Notes: generated from the sequence alone by a model not told the origin. DNA of 18,263 nt from CAYOVG01 sp964407285 (GCA_964407285.1 CAYOVG010000117.1:1-18263); one strand, 5' to 3'; positions 1 through 7,194 are shown, counted from the first letter of the stretch. A program made the numbers and translations.

Positions 1-1
1 G

Positions 2-2536
2 ACCTGGTCCGCGCCGGACTGCTCAGCCCGGTGGGCCCGCTCAACCGAATTGCTCGAAGCCGCCGAAATCATGGGCATCGAAGGGCGAATCGGCATTGAG
101 TTTTCCGCCAGGTTCCGGGGCCGTTACGTTCAGTTGATCTGGTCCCCCAGGGGGTTTTCCGGCGCCCAGGAGTTCATCCAGTTCCTCTCCGGAGCGGAAG
201 TGTCGAAGCTGATGGCGGAGGGAAGACAGGTCTCCGACTACCGGCAGCGGCAGGTCATGGAGATCCTCGACACGTTCAACGCCGGACCCAGGACGGAAAT
301 CAACAACCGGTTCGGCGTCGAAATGGCTTTGCTCGACAGAAAGGAGTTCCTCGCCTTCGTGGGTTCGTGGCAGGCATCCGTGCTGCACCTTGCCGCCTAC
401 ATTCACGGTAAGCTCGTGCAGGCCATGCAGGCCGGAGTGGAGCAACTGAAAGAGCAGTACAAGACGGCGGATGAAAAAGACCGCGCTCGCATCGGAGCGC
501 TCGTCGAGGAGATGGACGCCCTGGATATGTACACTATTAAGAAGGAGTATCTCAGCCGGGCGGAAATTTACGAGGCGCCTTCGTCCGACGCCTCGCCCGC
601 GGAGGAAGGCGTCCCCCCGCTCCTCACCTGCTCCCCTTACGAAATCGTGGAACGTCTCTCCAGACTCCGCGCCAGCTATCGGATCACGCTGAACATGACC
701 GGCATTCAAACGGAAGACGTGATAGAACTGCTCTACGGCTGCGGCGGGCGTATCACCCACATCGAGCTGTTCAATCTCAAGGACCACGTCCAGCACAAGA
801 CGCGCTGCCTTCCCGAGATCAGCGAACTGCAAATCGCCATCAACGAGGGGAATATTGTACGGCTCAAGCGCATCATCCGGCAGGTCATCCGGCGAGTGGG
901 GAATTCCGGCAAGCTGGATGCAGGCGACCGGATAGAAAAACTGACGGAGATCCTGCACAGGATCGACAGTCTATGCGAGGCCTACCGGGGAACCCGGTTG
1001 GGCGCTCGTGTGGGCAGCGACTCGACGGGGCGCTCCACGAGCATGCCCGGCATGGGCCTGGCCATAAAGGAGACCCTGACGCAAAGGGCGCAAAGAGCGC
1101 TGGCAAGGGACCATCTCAAGGAATGGATAAGGGTCCCCGTCCGCAGGGATGCATTCCTGCGCGTCACGTACGTCTTCGCCCGGAGTCTCAGTGTGTGGCT
1201 CGACTCCATCTACAGGCTCGCCCGCGGACTGCCCGGACTCCGTTTCATCGGAATGAAGCGGCGCAAGGACTGGATGTCCGACACCCCCACGCACATGGAC
1301 CCGAAAGGCAACATCATCTCTCTGGGCGGGGCGCCGTCCGGATGGTCGAACGGGTTGACGCTGGACGGACCCAAATCCATCGGCCAGGGTTACCTGGTGC
1401 ATTGGGGCTATCTGAATTCCGTGTTGAAAAACGGGATTAAAATCGTTCTCGGGTTCATACCCGCCTTTCTTACGTTTGCACTCACCAAGGACTGGTGGGT
1501 CCTGGCGTACTTCGGGGCCGTTATCTGGTTCGGCATCACGGGCGTGCGAAACATCATCCAGTCCGTGATGGGTGGAGGCGGCATCCGCCGTTCGCCCCTG
1601 GTGAACTGGAAAAACTACGTAAGCTGGAGCAGGCTTGCCGACTCCCTGCTCTTCACCGGCTTTTCGGTGCCGCTCCTGGATTTTCTCATTAAGACCGTCA
1701 TCCTGGACCATACCTTCAACATCACCACTTCCACAAACCCTATGATCCTATACAGCGTGATGGCGCTGGCAAACGGCATTTACATCTCCTCGCACAACGC
1801 CTTTCGAGGTCTCCAAGCCGGGGCCGTCTACGGGAACCTGTTCCGCACCGTGTTGTCCATTCCCCTTGCGCTGCTTTTCAACCTGCTGGCGGGCGGGCTG
1901 CTGGGTTTTTATGGAGTCACCGGCATCAACGCCATTCTCCAGAAATGGGCGGCTATTATCTCCAAAGCGGCTTCCGATTGCGTTGCGGGCGTGATCGAAG
2001 GTCTCGCCGACCGCTACAGCAACCTGAACATGCGAGCCGTGGACTACTCGGACAAACTCAAACAGGTGCTCGATTCCTACGCCAGGGTCGAACTGCTCTT
2101 TCCGGAATCCGACGTGGCCGAAATGCTGAAGACACCCGAGGACTTCCTGAAAGCAGTCGGCATGCGCTCGGTCGAACTGGACAAGATCATGATCGTCAAC
2201 GCCCTGGACCTGCTCTACTTCTGGATGTACCAGCCGAGGGCGCGAACCGCTCTGCGTGCGATTCTGCGGACGATGTCCGAGGAGGAAAGACGAATCCTGG
2301 AAGTCAGCCAGTTCGTGTTGCAGGAGAACCAGCAGGTGAGCCGGATGTTCGTGGACGGCCTGGTCGGCGTCAAATTCGCCAGGGCGCTGTCCTTCTACCT
2401 CAACCACTGGGAGGAATACCTGTCGGCTTTTCACCGGATGATCGTCAAAGTCCCCCAGGGCGCCGATTCGGAACTGCAGCATACCGTCCTTGCGCTCAAG
2501 CATGCGGGGAACAAGACCGGCGGGAGCGGGAGGTGA
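2..2536 (+). CDS. Large uncharacterised membrane protein, 5' end outside window
   Basis: I do not recognise this protein with confidence. The frame is open to the left edge; the first start-type codon in it is a TTG at 50 without a ribosome site, so the gene very likely begins upstream. Counting from that TTG there are 828 residues. The first ~45 residues (ELLEAAEIMG, then GIEFSARF) resemble the middle of a PHP phosphoesterase fold, but no metal-binding histidine motif is visible here, so this is only a suggestion. Residues ~1-400 look soluble and helix-rich, with a charged stretch at 270-300. Hydrophobic segments lie near 462-480, 485-503, 529-553, 566-581 and 597-623, suggesting about five membrane spans, followed by a ~200-residue soluble tail. 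The gene is convergent with the NIL-ferredoxin gene. The TGA stop at 2534-2536 abuts a repeat cluster. Frame use in the first 45 bases is odd (see findings). Confidence 0.8.
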   Translation, partial: TWSAPDCSARWARSTELLEAAEIMGIEGRIGIEFSARFRGRYVQLIWSPRGFSGAQEFIQFLSGAEVSKLMAEGRQVSDYRQRQVMEILDTFNAGPRTEINNRFGVEMALLDRKEFLAFVGSWQASVLHLAAYIHGKLVQAMQAGVEQLKEQYKTADEKDRARIGALVEEMDALDMYTIKKEYLSRAEIYEAPSSDASPAEEGVPPLLTCSPYEIVERLSRLRASYRITLNMTGIQTEDVIELLYGCGGRITHIELFNLKDHVQHKTRCLPEISELQIAINEGNIVRLKRIIRQVIRRVGNSGKLDAGDRIEKLTEILHRIDSLCEAYRGTRLGARVGSDSTGRSTSMPGMGLAIKETLTQRAQRALARDHLKEWIRVPVRRDAFLRVTYVFARSLSVWLDSIYRLARGLPGLRFIGMKRRKDWMSDTPTHMDPKGNIISLGGAPSGWSNGLTLDGPKSIGQGYLVHWGYLNSVLKNGIKIVLGFIPAFLTFALTKDWWVLAYFGAVIWFGITGVRNIIQSVMGGGGIRRSPLVNWKNYVSWSRLADSLLFTGFSVPLLDFLIKTVILDHTFNITTSTNPMILYSVMALANGIYISSHNAFRGLQAGAVYGNLFRTVLSIPLALLFNLLAGGLLGFYGVTGINAILQKWAAIISKAASDCVAGVIEGLADRYSNLNMRAVDYSDKLKQVLDSYARVELLFPESDVAEMLKTPEDFLKAVGMRSVELDKIMIVNALDLLYFWMYQPRARTALRAILRTMSEEERRILEVSQFVLQENQQVSRMFVDGLVGVKFARALSFYLNHWEEYLSAFHRMIVKVPQGADSELQHTVLALKHAGNKTGGSGR

Positions 2537-2697
2537 ACGGGTTGCGTGCGGGTTGCGAGTTGCGGGTTGCGGGTTGCGGGTTCCAGGGATTTGACCATTT
2601 CGTGGGTGGGGGGTGTGAACGGGTTGCTCTCGGGTTGCGTGCGAGTTGCGGGTTGCGGGTTCCAGGGATTTGACCATTTCGTGGTTGGGAGGTGTGA
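2537..2697. repeat. Heptamer-based direct repeats, two ~80-bp copies
   Basis: Starting right after the stop codon of the preceding gene, the sequence is built from GGGTTGC-type heptamers followed by a unit that reads TTCCAGGGATTTGACCATTT and then CGTGG. This whole block occurs twice (about 2541-2617 and 2622-2697). The copies are nearly identical except that copy 1 carries one extra heptamer in its array. No gene is visible. The arrangement looks like a tandemly duplicated intergenic element rather than coding DNA. Confidence 0.85.
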
Positions 2698-2792
2698 AAA
2701 CCACGGAGAACACAGAGAAGTCACAGAGACGGATGTCGGAGACCGCGGGGCTGATGCCGAAGGTCGAAGAGGTATGAATGGCATGAATGGGG

Positions 2793-2825
2793 CCGTTCGC
2801 CCTTTGACGGGCTCGGGGCGAACGG
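2793..2825. repeat. 10-bp perfect inverted repeat between convergent genes
   Basis: CCGTTCGCCC (2793-2802) and GGGCGAACGG (2816-2825) are exact reverse complements around a 13-base loop. The hairpin lies between the 3' ends of two convergent genes. Neither side has a clear T-tract, so it is not a textbook intrinsic terminator. It has the look of a dispersed REP-type palindrome, but it may still help end transcription from both sides. Confidence 0.6.
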
Positions 2826-2842
2826 TTTGCCCCACTCCCTGT

Positions 2843-3250
2843 TTAAAAGACGATCTCTATAGCCTTGTACGGGCAGCAGTGAACGCACAACTCGCAGGCG
2901 ATGCACTTATCGTGGTCGAACGATACGCGCATATCGGGCCGTGATACCGACAGGGCCCCTGTCGGACAGATGGAGCCGCACGCGGTGCACTCGATGCACC
3001 GTTCCTTACGCCAGAGCACATCCTGGGCGAGAGGCTGCACCTCCAATCCCAGTTCGGTAAGAAAACGCAATCCCGCCTCGACTTCCGTTTTCTTTCCGCT
3101 TATCTCCACCATCATCCGGCCCTGGTCCTTGGGCGTTACCCTGGCCCTCAAGATATTTACCATCAGATCGTGCTTCTTGATCAACTGGTAGATAATCGGC
3201 TGTTCGACCAGGTGCTGGGGAAAGATGAGACTCAATCTCCTGGTAGGCAT
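2843..3250 (-). CDS. NIL-domain plus 2x[4Fe-4S] ferredoxin, homocysteine biosynthesis partner
   Basis: A 135-residue protein with an N-terminal NIL domain (about 5-77, the small ligand-binding fold also found behind MetN ABC ATPases) joined to a bacterial-type ferredoxin. Cluster 1 uses Cys85, 88, 91 and 95 followed by Pro; cluster 2 uses Cys116, 119, 122 and 126 followed by Pro, with an extra Cys at 125. The chosen ATG at 3250 has GGAGG seven bases upstream; the in-frame ATG at 3256 would touch that site, so I reject it. The gene follows the DUF39 gene by about 60 bases and is surely co-transcribed. In methanogens (MA1821/MA1822 in Methanosarcina acetivorans) and sulfate reducers this pair is linked to homocysteine formation from aspartate semialdehyde and sulfide; this subunit presumably supplies electrons. 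Cytoplasmic. Family assignment is firm; the role here is by homology. Confidence 0.92.
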   Translation of the reverse strand: MPTRRLSLIFPQHLVEQPIIYQLIKKHDLMVNILRARVTPKDQGRMMVEISGKKTEVEAGLRFLTELGLEVQPLAQDVLWRKERCIECTACGSICPTGALSVSRPDMRVSFDHDKCIACELCVHCCPYKAIEIVF

Positions 3251-3314
3251 ATCCATTCCTCCATTCGACGGATGCGGGCGGACTCTTTAATTCCCCTGCC
3301 GCATCCGCATCATA

Positions 3315-4547
3315 TCACGCCTGACGGAGTACCGGCCCGGCATGGTTTATCGGCCTCTCCCGCAGGGACCTGCACTTGTATCCCGATTCCTGCCGCGGCA
3401 GCACCGTAACGGGTTCCGTCAACAGAAACGTTCCGGCTTGAATCCATCCCTTGAGCATGTCGGCAATCTCACGGGCCCTCGCGTATGACGACAGCCCCGC
3501 CGTGGGAACCCTCTTTCCATTCAGATCGATGAAGCCAGACTTCAATTCGGCGTAGGTGACCTCCCCGAGGCTTCCGGGAATGCAGTTCGGATAGGCTTCG
3601 CTATAGTCGACCACCTGCGCCGTGATATCGGCGTCCGTTACGGAAACGTAGTGCATCATCTCCTCATCCAGGATGGGAATCGGCAGCCCGATCCCGACGG
3701 CAAGACTCGCCCCGTATCCGGTAAGAGAGGCTCCCCGGAGCCAGCGCGAATCCATTTGCTTGAGGTCGCCCGTCACGGCGAGGGTCCCTGCCCCCGTCCG
3801 GGGAACGCCGTTCGGACTGCGAGGCGCGCCGGGGCTGTGCTGCGTTCCGTGTCCCACCACGTACCCGATTCCGCCTCCCAGAAAGATCCTCGTTCCCATG
3901 CCGGTTACCCGGTAGCAGGGATCGTTGAGCAGAGGACTCAACTGGCCGGCGCTGCAATAGGTAGCGTTACGAAGCCGGGGCTGCAATACTCCCATGTATG
4001 TATATATCGTGTGGTCCGAGACGTTCACCGCAACATTATAGTTTTGATAGGCATTGCGCATATTGAATAGAACGGCCTCGTTCATGTCCTCCAGCCTGAT
4101 CCAGGTCTCGAGCTTGCGCCTGGGGTAGCAATCCGTTCCGTATCCGTAAGCGAGCAGCCTGACGTCCTTGCCGGACACCAGATCTTCGATGACGTGTCCG
4201 CCTCCATAAGTAAAACTCCCCGGCCTTATGCGGTTCTGAGGGTCGTCGGCGGGCAGCGCCGTGGCGCCCAGGAATAGATCCACCGCGGCAAAGCCGGTAT
4301 ACACCGGAACATCGTTGAGAGTCGCCCCGGCGCCTCCGAACTTGATGCGCGGATTGGAATGGCCCACGTTGAAGTAGGCGCCCGACGAACACATCGGGGC
4401 GAAAGTGCCCGTGGTGACCACATCCACCTCGGCCGCCGCATTCTTGAATCCCTTTTCCTTCACGACCTCGATTATCTCTTCGGCGTTGAACACCACCGCC
4501 TTGCCCTTCATGATCTTCTCGTTTATTTCCTGGATCGTCTTCGCCAT
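3315..4547 (-). CDS. DUF39 homocysteine biosynthesis protein
   Basis: A 410-residue DUF39 (COG1900) protein. Family signatures include TTGTFAPMCSSGAYFN near residues 45-60, GGAGATLNDVPVY near 71-83, and the glycine-rich IFLGGGIGY. Cysteines are at 53, 140, 198, 211, 322 and 392; conserved cysteines in this family are thought to carry a persulfide during sulfur transfer onto aspartate semialdehyde, giving homocysteine for methionine synthesis. Two starts compete: a GTG at 4553 and an ATG at 4547. AGGGAG sits at a proper distance only from the ATG, so I use it. It is the first gene of an operon with the NIL-ferredoxin gene. The 5' region holds a palindrome overlapping a possible promoter about 170-180 bases upstream of the ATG. 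The last ~20 residues are basic and less family-like. The protein is soluble, with no signal peptide. Confidence 0.93.
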   Translation of the reverse strand: MAKTIQEINEKIMKGKAVVFNAEEIIEVVKEKGFKNAAAEVDVVTTGTFAPMCSSGAYFNVGHSNPRIKFGGAGATLNDVPVYTGFAAVDLFLGATALPADDPQNRIRPGSFTYGGGHVIEDLVSGKDVRLLAYGYGTDCYPRRKLETWIRLEDMNEAVLFNMRNAYQNYNVAVNVSDHTIYTYMGVLQPRLRNATYCSAGQLSPLLNDPCYRVTGMGTRIFLGGGIGYVVGHGTQHSPGAPRSPNGVPRTGAGTLAVTGDLKQMDSRWLRGASLTGYGASLAVGIGLPIPILDEEMMHYVSVTDADITAQVVDYSEAYPNCIPGSLGEVTYAELKSGFIDLNGKRVPTAGLSSYARAREIADMLKGWIQAGTFLLTEPVTVLPRQESGYKCRSLRERPINHAGPVLRQA

Positions 4548-4553
4548 CGACAC

Positions 4554-4834
4554 ACTCCCTGTTCATTCACCGCCCGTCACGCCCGAAAGCGGGACCATCA
4601 TTGAAACTCCGTCGGCGCGATACCGCCATGCCCGCAAAACGAAACCCGCCGAATTGGATCTCACTGCAAAGTTCAGTCCTCAGTTTACATCGAAGCCCAC
4701 ATGAAATGAACACATTATTTTGAAAATAATATGGAAAATAGAATAGGATTTGAAGATCGGAGGGACGTCGCCTGGAGGAGAGTTCTTCACGTCAACGGGC
4801 TCTGCCCTGCCCGGTGGCCACGCAACGAACCGTC
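4554..4834. other. Leader region of the DUF39 operon, no gene
   Basis: With the ubiA terminator, this forms a ~400-base non-coding stretch between the DUF39 start and the ubiA stop. Apart from the AT-rich palindrome and possible promoter at 4714-4754 I see nothing coding: short frames here have no ribosome site and read through structured or AT-rich DNA. The stretch from 4560 to 4700 is the probable 5' leader. I could not recognise a SAM, SAH or cobalamin riboswitch in it. Confidence 0.55.
4714..4754 (-). promoter_or_regulatory. Possible promoter with overlapping 17-bp palindrome (DUF39 operon)
   Basis: ATTATTTT-G-AAAATAAT (4714-4730) is a perfect dyad in an AT-rich patch within GC-rich DNA. 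Reading leftwards on the minus strand, TTCAAA (4754-4749), a 17-base gap and TATTAT (4731-4726) make a weak sigma70-like promoter whose -10 overlaps the dyad. This is a classical repressor-site arrangement upstream of the DUF39/NIL-ferredoxin genes. The dyad is seen directly; the promoter and operator roles are inference. Confidence 0.4.
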
Positions 4835-4875
4835 GAAAGCAAAAGACCGGCCCGTCTACTGAAACCGGGCCGGTC
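4835..4875 (-). terminator. Intrinsic terminator of ubiA-family gene
   Basis: GACCGGCCCG (4845-4854) and CGGGCCGGTC (4866-4875) form a perfect 10-bp GC-rich stem with an 11-base loop. Read on the minus strand it is followed by TTTTGCTTTC. It lies about 70 bases past the stop of the prenyltransferase gene and should insulate it from the DUF39 operon. Confidence 0.85.
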
Positions 4876-4944
4876 CGCGTATCGAGGACGGATTGTTGAG
4901 GACGGACACTTTTTCGCCCGCGGCCTGACTCGAGCCGCCGATAC

Positions 4945-5886
4945 TCAAATGAGCCCAAGGAGCGTCACAACGAACATGGCGAGCGGATAATGGCTGGAGC
5001 GGTTGAAGAGCGCGGATGCCTGCATGCGGCTCTTCTTTCGGTACAGGTGAAAGGCCGGGAGCAGAAGGAAGTAAAACCCCGCCGCCAAGGCCCCGATGGT
5101 ATATATTGCACTTAGTCTCGCAGGCGCAACGAGCGCGATGACCGGACTCAACGCCACGGCGGCGACGAGCGCCGCCAGTATGATAGCGCCGGCCCCTTCG
5201 ATTCCGAATCGCACGGGCACGGTTTCCGCCTGAAGCTGCCGGTCTTCCTCCATGTCCGTCCAGTCATTGGGGATATTTTGCCCCCCTATTTCCCACAAGA
5301 AAAGCCACAGGAACAAAACGGACAGAAACGCCGGAGACGGATGGGGATTTACCGCAAATACCGCGGCTACGGCGCCCAGGGTCTTAACGACGCCGCTCAC
5401 GATCACCCGAAGGTAACTGACTTTGAGCAGCAGGCAGTAAATGCACTCGAGAACCGCTCCGAGCAGAAAGATGGCGGCGCACACGGGATTGAGGGCATAG
5501 GCCCCTAACAGGGCGACCAGCGCCCACCCCGCGGCCCAGAGAATTCCTTCCTCGAGCCTCAACAATCCTTGAGCGATGGGATGGCGCACATAGACGGCGT
5601 CAAGATCGTTCCGCGCCGGGTCGTCACCCGCTCCACCCCGCGGGATATCTTCTCTATCGACTTTATAATCCACCACATCATTGAGGGCATACACGGCCGT
5701 ATAGCCGGCGAAAGCCGTAAGAGCGCCCAGGAGGACCACTTTCAGAGGGGGTGTGTCGCCCGCCTGAAGCAGGGCGGCCAGCATCGGGGTGGCGAGATCC
5801 AACAACCCGTGCGGTGTTCTGGAAAGAGCCAGGAACAGCTTCCAACGCGAAATCCCATGGGGATGAACGCCCAACGATGTTTCCAA
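4945..5886 (-). CDS. UbiA-family prenyltransferase, substrate unknown
   Basis: A 313-residue polytopic membrane protein of the UbiA superfamily, which moves a prenyl chain from a diphosphate onto an aromatic or other acceptor. The first Asp-rich motif is NDVVDYKVD (N69, D70, D73, D77). The second is NDWTDMEED (N207, D208, D211, D215), followed by the usual ETVPVRFG. About eight hydrophobic segments flank these motifs, as expected. The loop after motif 1 (81-105) is longer than in the typical quinone enzymes. The start is a TTG: AGGAGG lies seven bases before it and no ATG is near, so the rare start is well supported. A terminator follows the gene. No quinone, heme or tocopherol genes are nearby to fix the acceptor; MenA- or UbiA-like or a lipid-related role are all possible. 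Confidence 0.88.
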   Translation of the reverse strand: METSLGVHPHGISRWKLFLALSRTPHGLLDLATPMLAALLQAGDTPPLKVVLLGALTAFAGYTAVYALNDVVDYKVDREDIPRGGAGDDPARNDLDAVYVRHPIAQGLLRLEEGILWAAGWALVALLGAYALNPVCAAIFLLGAVLECIYCLLLKVSYLRVIVSGVVKTLGAVAAVFAVNPHPSPAFLSVLFLWLFLWEIGGQNIPNDWTDMEEDRQLQAETVPVRFGIEGAGAIILAALVAAVALSPVIALVAPARLSAIYTIGALAAGFYFLLLPAFHLYRKKSRMQASALFNRSSHYPLAMFVVTLLGLI

Positions 5887-6192
5887 AGTCTACCCTCCTG
5901 TCTGAAATTGATCGACACCCTCACAACGAACTTCACCTAGAATACATGGCACAAAACTATAATGTCCAACGTTTTTGTCAAGAACCGGGTGCGGACGAAA
6001 TGACGGAAGGCAATACTCGAGAGCGGTATTCTCCGGCCGCCCCACAAAGGCGGCGTCTCACGCGGGTGGGTACAGGGAAACAGGAATGGCTCCCGGGCCG
6101 GGCAATGACTTGCTTCCATTCCGACTGGGCGGGAAGAGCATTTGCCGTTGATCCGGCGGACCTCGCCGGGAGGGCGACGTCTTCTCCTCTCT
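5887..6192. other. Intergenic region: ubiA promoter side and small hairpins
   Basis: A ~306-base stretch with no gene. On the minus strand, TTGACA (5981-5976) and TATAGT (5961-5956) resemble a promoter for the prenyltransferase gene, but the gap is only 14 bases, so I hold it loosely. CCGGCG/CGCCGG (6153-6158 and 6164-6169) forms a short hairpin just past the stop of the 98-residue gene. GCCGCC/GGCGGC (6036-6041 and 6049-6054) forms another. Neither has a T-tract; they might support factor-dependent termination. Confidence 0.45.
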
Positions 6193-6489
6193 TCAATTGG
6201 ACGAATCGAGCGCTCCGAATCGTATCCCCACGAGCAAGTCCCGCAGATTCGACATCTCGCGAAACAACTCCTCCAGCTTAACTCTCAGCATCTCCTGAAG
6301 AATCAGCATGCGCTCCTCGGGACTCTCCACATCCTCCAAGCTTCGGTCTATTTCGTCCTGGAGCCACCTGAGTTCGGGGTGCTCTTCCAGGAATCGGTCG
6401 CGTTCCCGAAGAACTTCGGAAAGAGTTTCTTCATCGGACTCCCGACGGGAGTCGAGAGGGTGCGTTCTATTCAGCAGGCTTTGCTCCAT
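6193..6489 (-). CDS. Small helical protein of unknown function
   Basis: A 98-residue, highly charged protein that I cannot place in a named family. It has no signal peptide, membrane segment or cysteine. Residues ~22-85 are predicted by eye to be nearly all helix, with heptad-like leucine spacing (FLEEHPELRWLQDEIDRS, then RMLILQEMLRVKLEEL), suggesting a coiled-coil or helical hairpin that dimerises or binds a partner. The start is an ATG with GGAG nine bases upstream. A promoter candidate and a strong hairpin lie upstream, so it appears to be a single-gene unit between ubiA and fmdB-like genes. Reality is supported by the ribosome site and the coherent amphipathic composition; function unknown. 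Confidence 0.72.
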   Translation of the reverse strand: MEQSLLNRTHPLDSRRESDEETLSEVLRERDRFLEEHPELRWLQDEIDRSLEDVESPEERMLILQEMLRVKLEELFREMSNLRDLLVGIRFGALDSSN

Positions 6490-6527
6490 GTTGCTATTCT
6501 CCGGTTTCTAAGGTGATTGAAGACAAT

Positions 6528-6560
6528 TCGCGCGGTTTCGCGGAAAAGAAAACCGCGCGA
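6528..6560. other. 11-bp GC-rich hairpin in leader of small gene
   Basis: TCGCGCGGTTT (6528-6538) and AAACCGCGCGA (6550-6560) pair perfectly around an 11-base loop. It sits about 40 bases upstream of the 98-residue gene, inside its probable leader. No T-tract follows on either strand at once, so it is more likely an RNA structure affecting stability or expression than a simple terminator. Confidence 0.55.
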
Positions 6561-6836
6561 TAAAGGACTGGGGCGCGGCTCTTTTCAAAAGGTCCTCGCC
6601 TTGCCGGAGCGACGACACGGCTTCAACGCTCCGTCACACAAGCCGCAGCCTCTATCTACTTAGAAATTAAGAATATCTACGATCGCATTCAAGCCGATGG
6701 CCGGGCGATACGGTGCTACGGAACCGGGAATACATTGACGAATTGCAGAGAAGTACAGGAAAACTGAAAACCGACAGGAAAGCGAGGGGGAGGCATACGG
6801 ACAGATGCTCCGTCTCCCCGTCGGAACCGGGGGAAG
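6561..6836. other. Intergenic region upstream of small gene
   Basis: Together with the flanking hairpin and terminator this is a ~425-base stretch between the 98-residue gene and the fmdB-type gene. No gene was found; short plus-strand frames here overlap the terminator of the fmdB-type gene and lack ribosome sites. The only recognisable signal is a promoter candidate at 6664-6692. Confidence 0.5.
6664..6692 (-). promoter_or_regulatory. Candidate promoter of 98-residue gene
   Basis: On the minus strand TTGAAT (6692-6687), a 17-base gap and TAATTT (6669-6664) form a moderate sigma70-type promoter in a locally AT-rich patch. It would give a leader of about 170 bases carrying the 6528-6560 hairpin. 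Confidence 0.4.
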
Positions 6837-6871
6837 TCAAAAAAAGAAAAAGCGGGCCGTGGAAGCCCGCT
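6837..6871 (-). terminator. Intrinsic terminator of fmdB-type gene
   Basis: AGCGGGC (6851-6857) pairs with GCCCGCT (6865-6871) around a 7-base loop. On the minus strand it is followed by TTTTCTTTTTTTG. It lies about 45 bases past the stop of the zinc-ribbon gene: a textbook rho-independent terminator. Confidence 0.92.
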
Positions 6872-6915
6872 CCAGATCTTACACCTTTCCAGGAACCGCG
6901 GGCAGCGAACGCCGC

Positions 6916-7194
6916 CTATTCCTTGGAAGCCGTTGAAACGCCTTCGCTCTTCTTCTCGACCTTGGGGGAATCATCGCTCTTCGAGTTATTGCAGGCGGAA
7001 CTGGTGCTCTGATTCTTTCCGGAGTAGTCGGTTACATACCATCCGGACCCTTTGAGATGAAAGGTGCTCATGGATATGAGCTTCCGAAGTTCTCCACGGC
7101 AACAGGGGCATTCCTTGAGCGGCGGGTCGGAAAATTTCTGCATGGCTTCCGAGGTCTTTCCACAACTGGTGCATTCGTATTCGTAGATGGGCAT
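6916..7194 (-). CDS. FmdB-family zinc ribbon protein
   Basis: A 92-residue protein that opens with the FmdB/YP_putative-regulator signature MPIYEYECTSCGK. It has a zinc ribbon with Cys8 and Cys11, then Cys30 and Cys33 (CPCC), then the usual LRKLIS and a GSGWYVTDY segment. The last ~30 residues are a Ser/Lys/Glu-rich, probably disordered tail (65-92), common in this family. FmdB proteins were named from a proposed regulator of formamidase; their true role is unclear, so I give no symbol. AGGAGG sits six to seven bases before the ATG. A near-consensus promoter and a strong terminator bracket the gene, making it monocistronic and probably well expressed. Confidence 0.92.
   Translation of the reverse strand: MPIYEYECTSCGKTSEAMQKFSDPPLKECPCCRGELRKLISMSTFHLKGSGWYVTDYSGKNQSTSSACNNSKSDDSPKVEKKSEGVSTASKE

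Noticed and set aside
2537..2697. CRISPR array
   Set aside because: The repeats are contiguous heptamers and one tandem duplication, without regular unique spacers or cas genes.
971..2713. Long minus-strand frames opposite the large membrane gene and through the repeats
   Set aside because: They run through the heptamer repeats, lack ribosome sites and have shadow-type composition; the plus-strand protein has coherent membrane segments.
4554..4713. A riboswitch in the DUF39 leader
   Set aside because: No recognisable SAM, SAH or cobalamin motif or adjacent terminator hairpin was found by eye.
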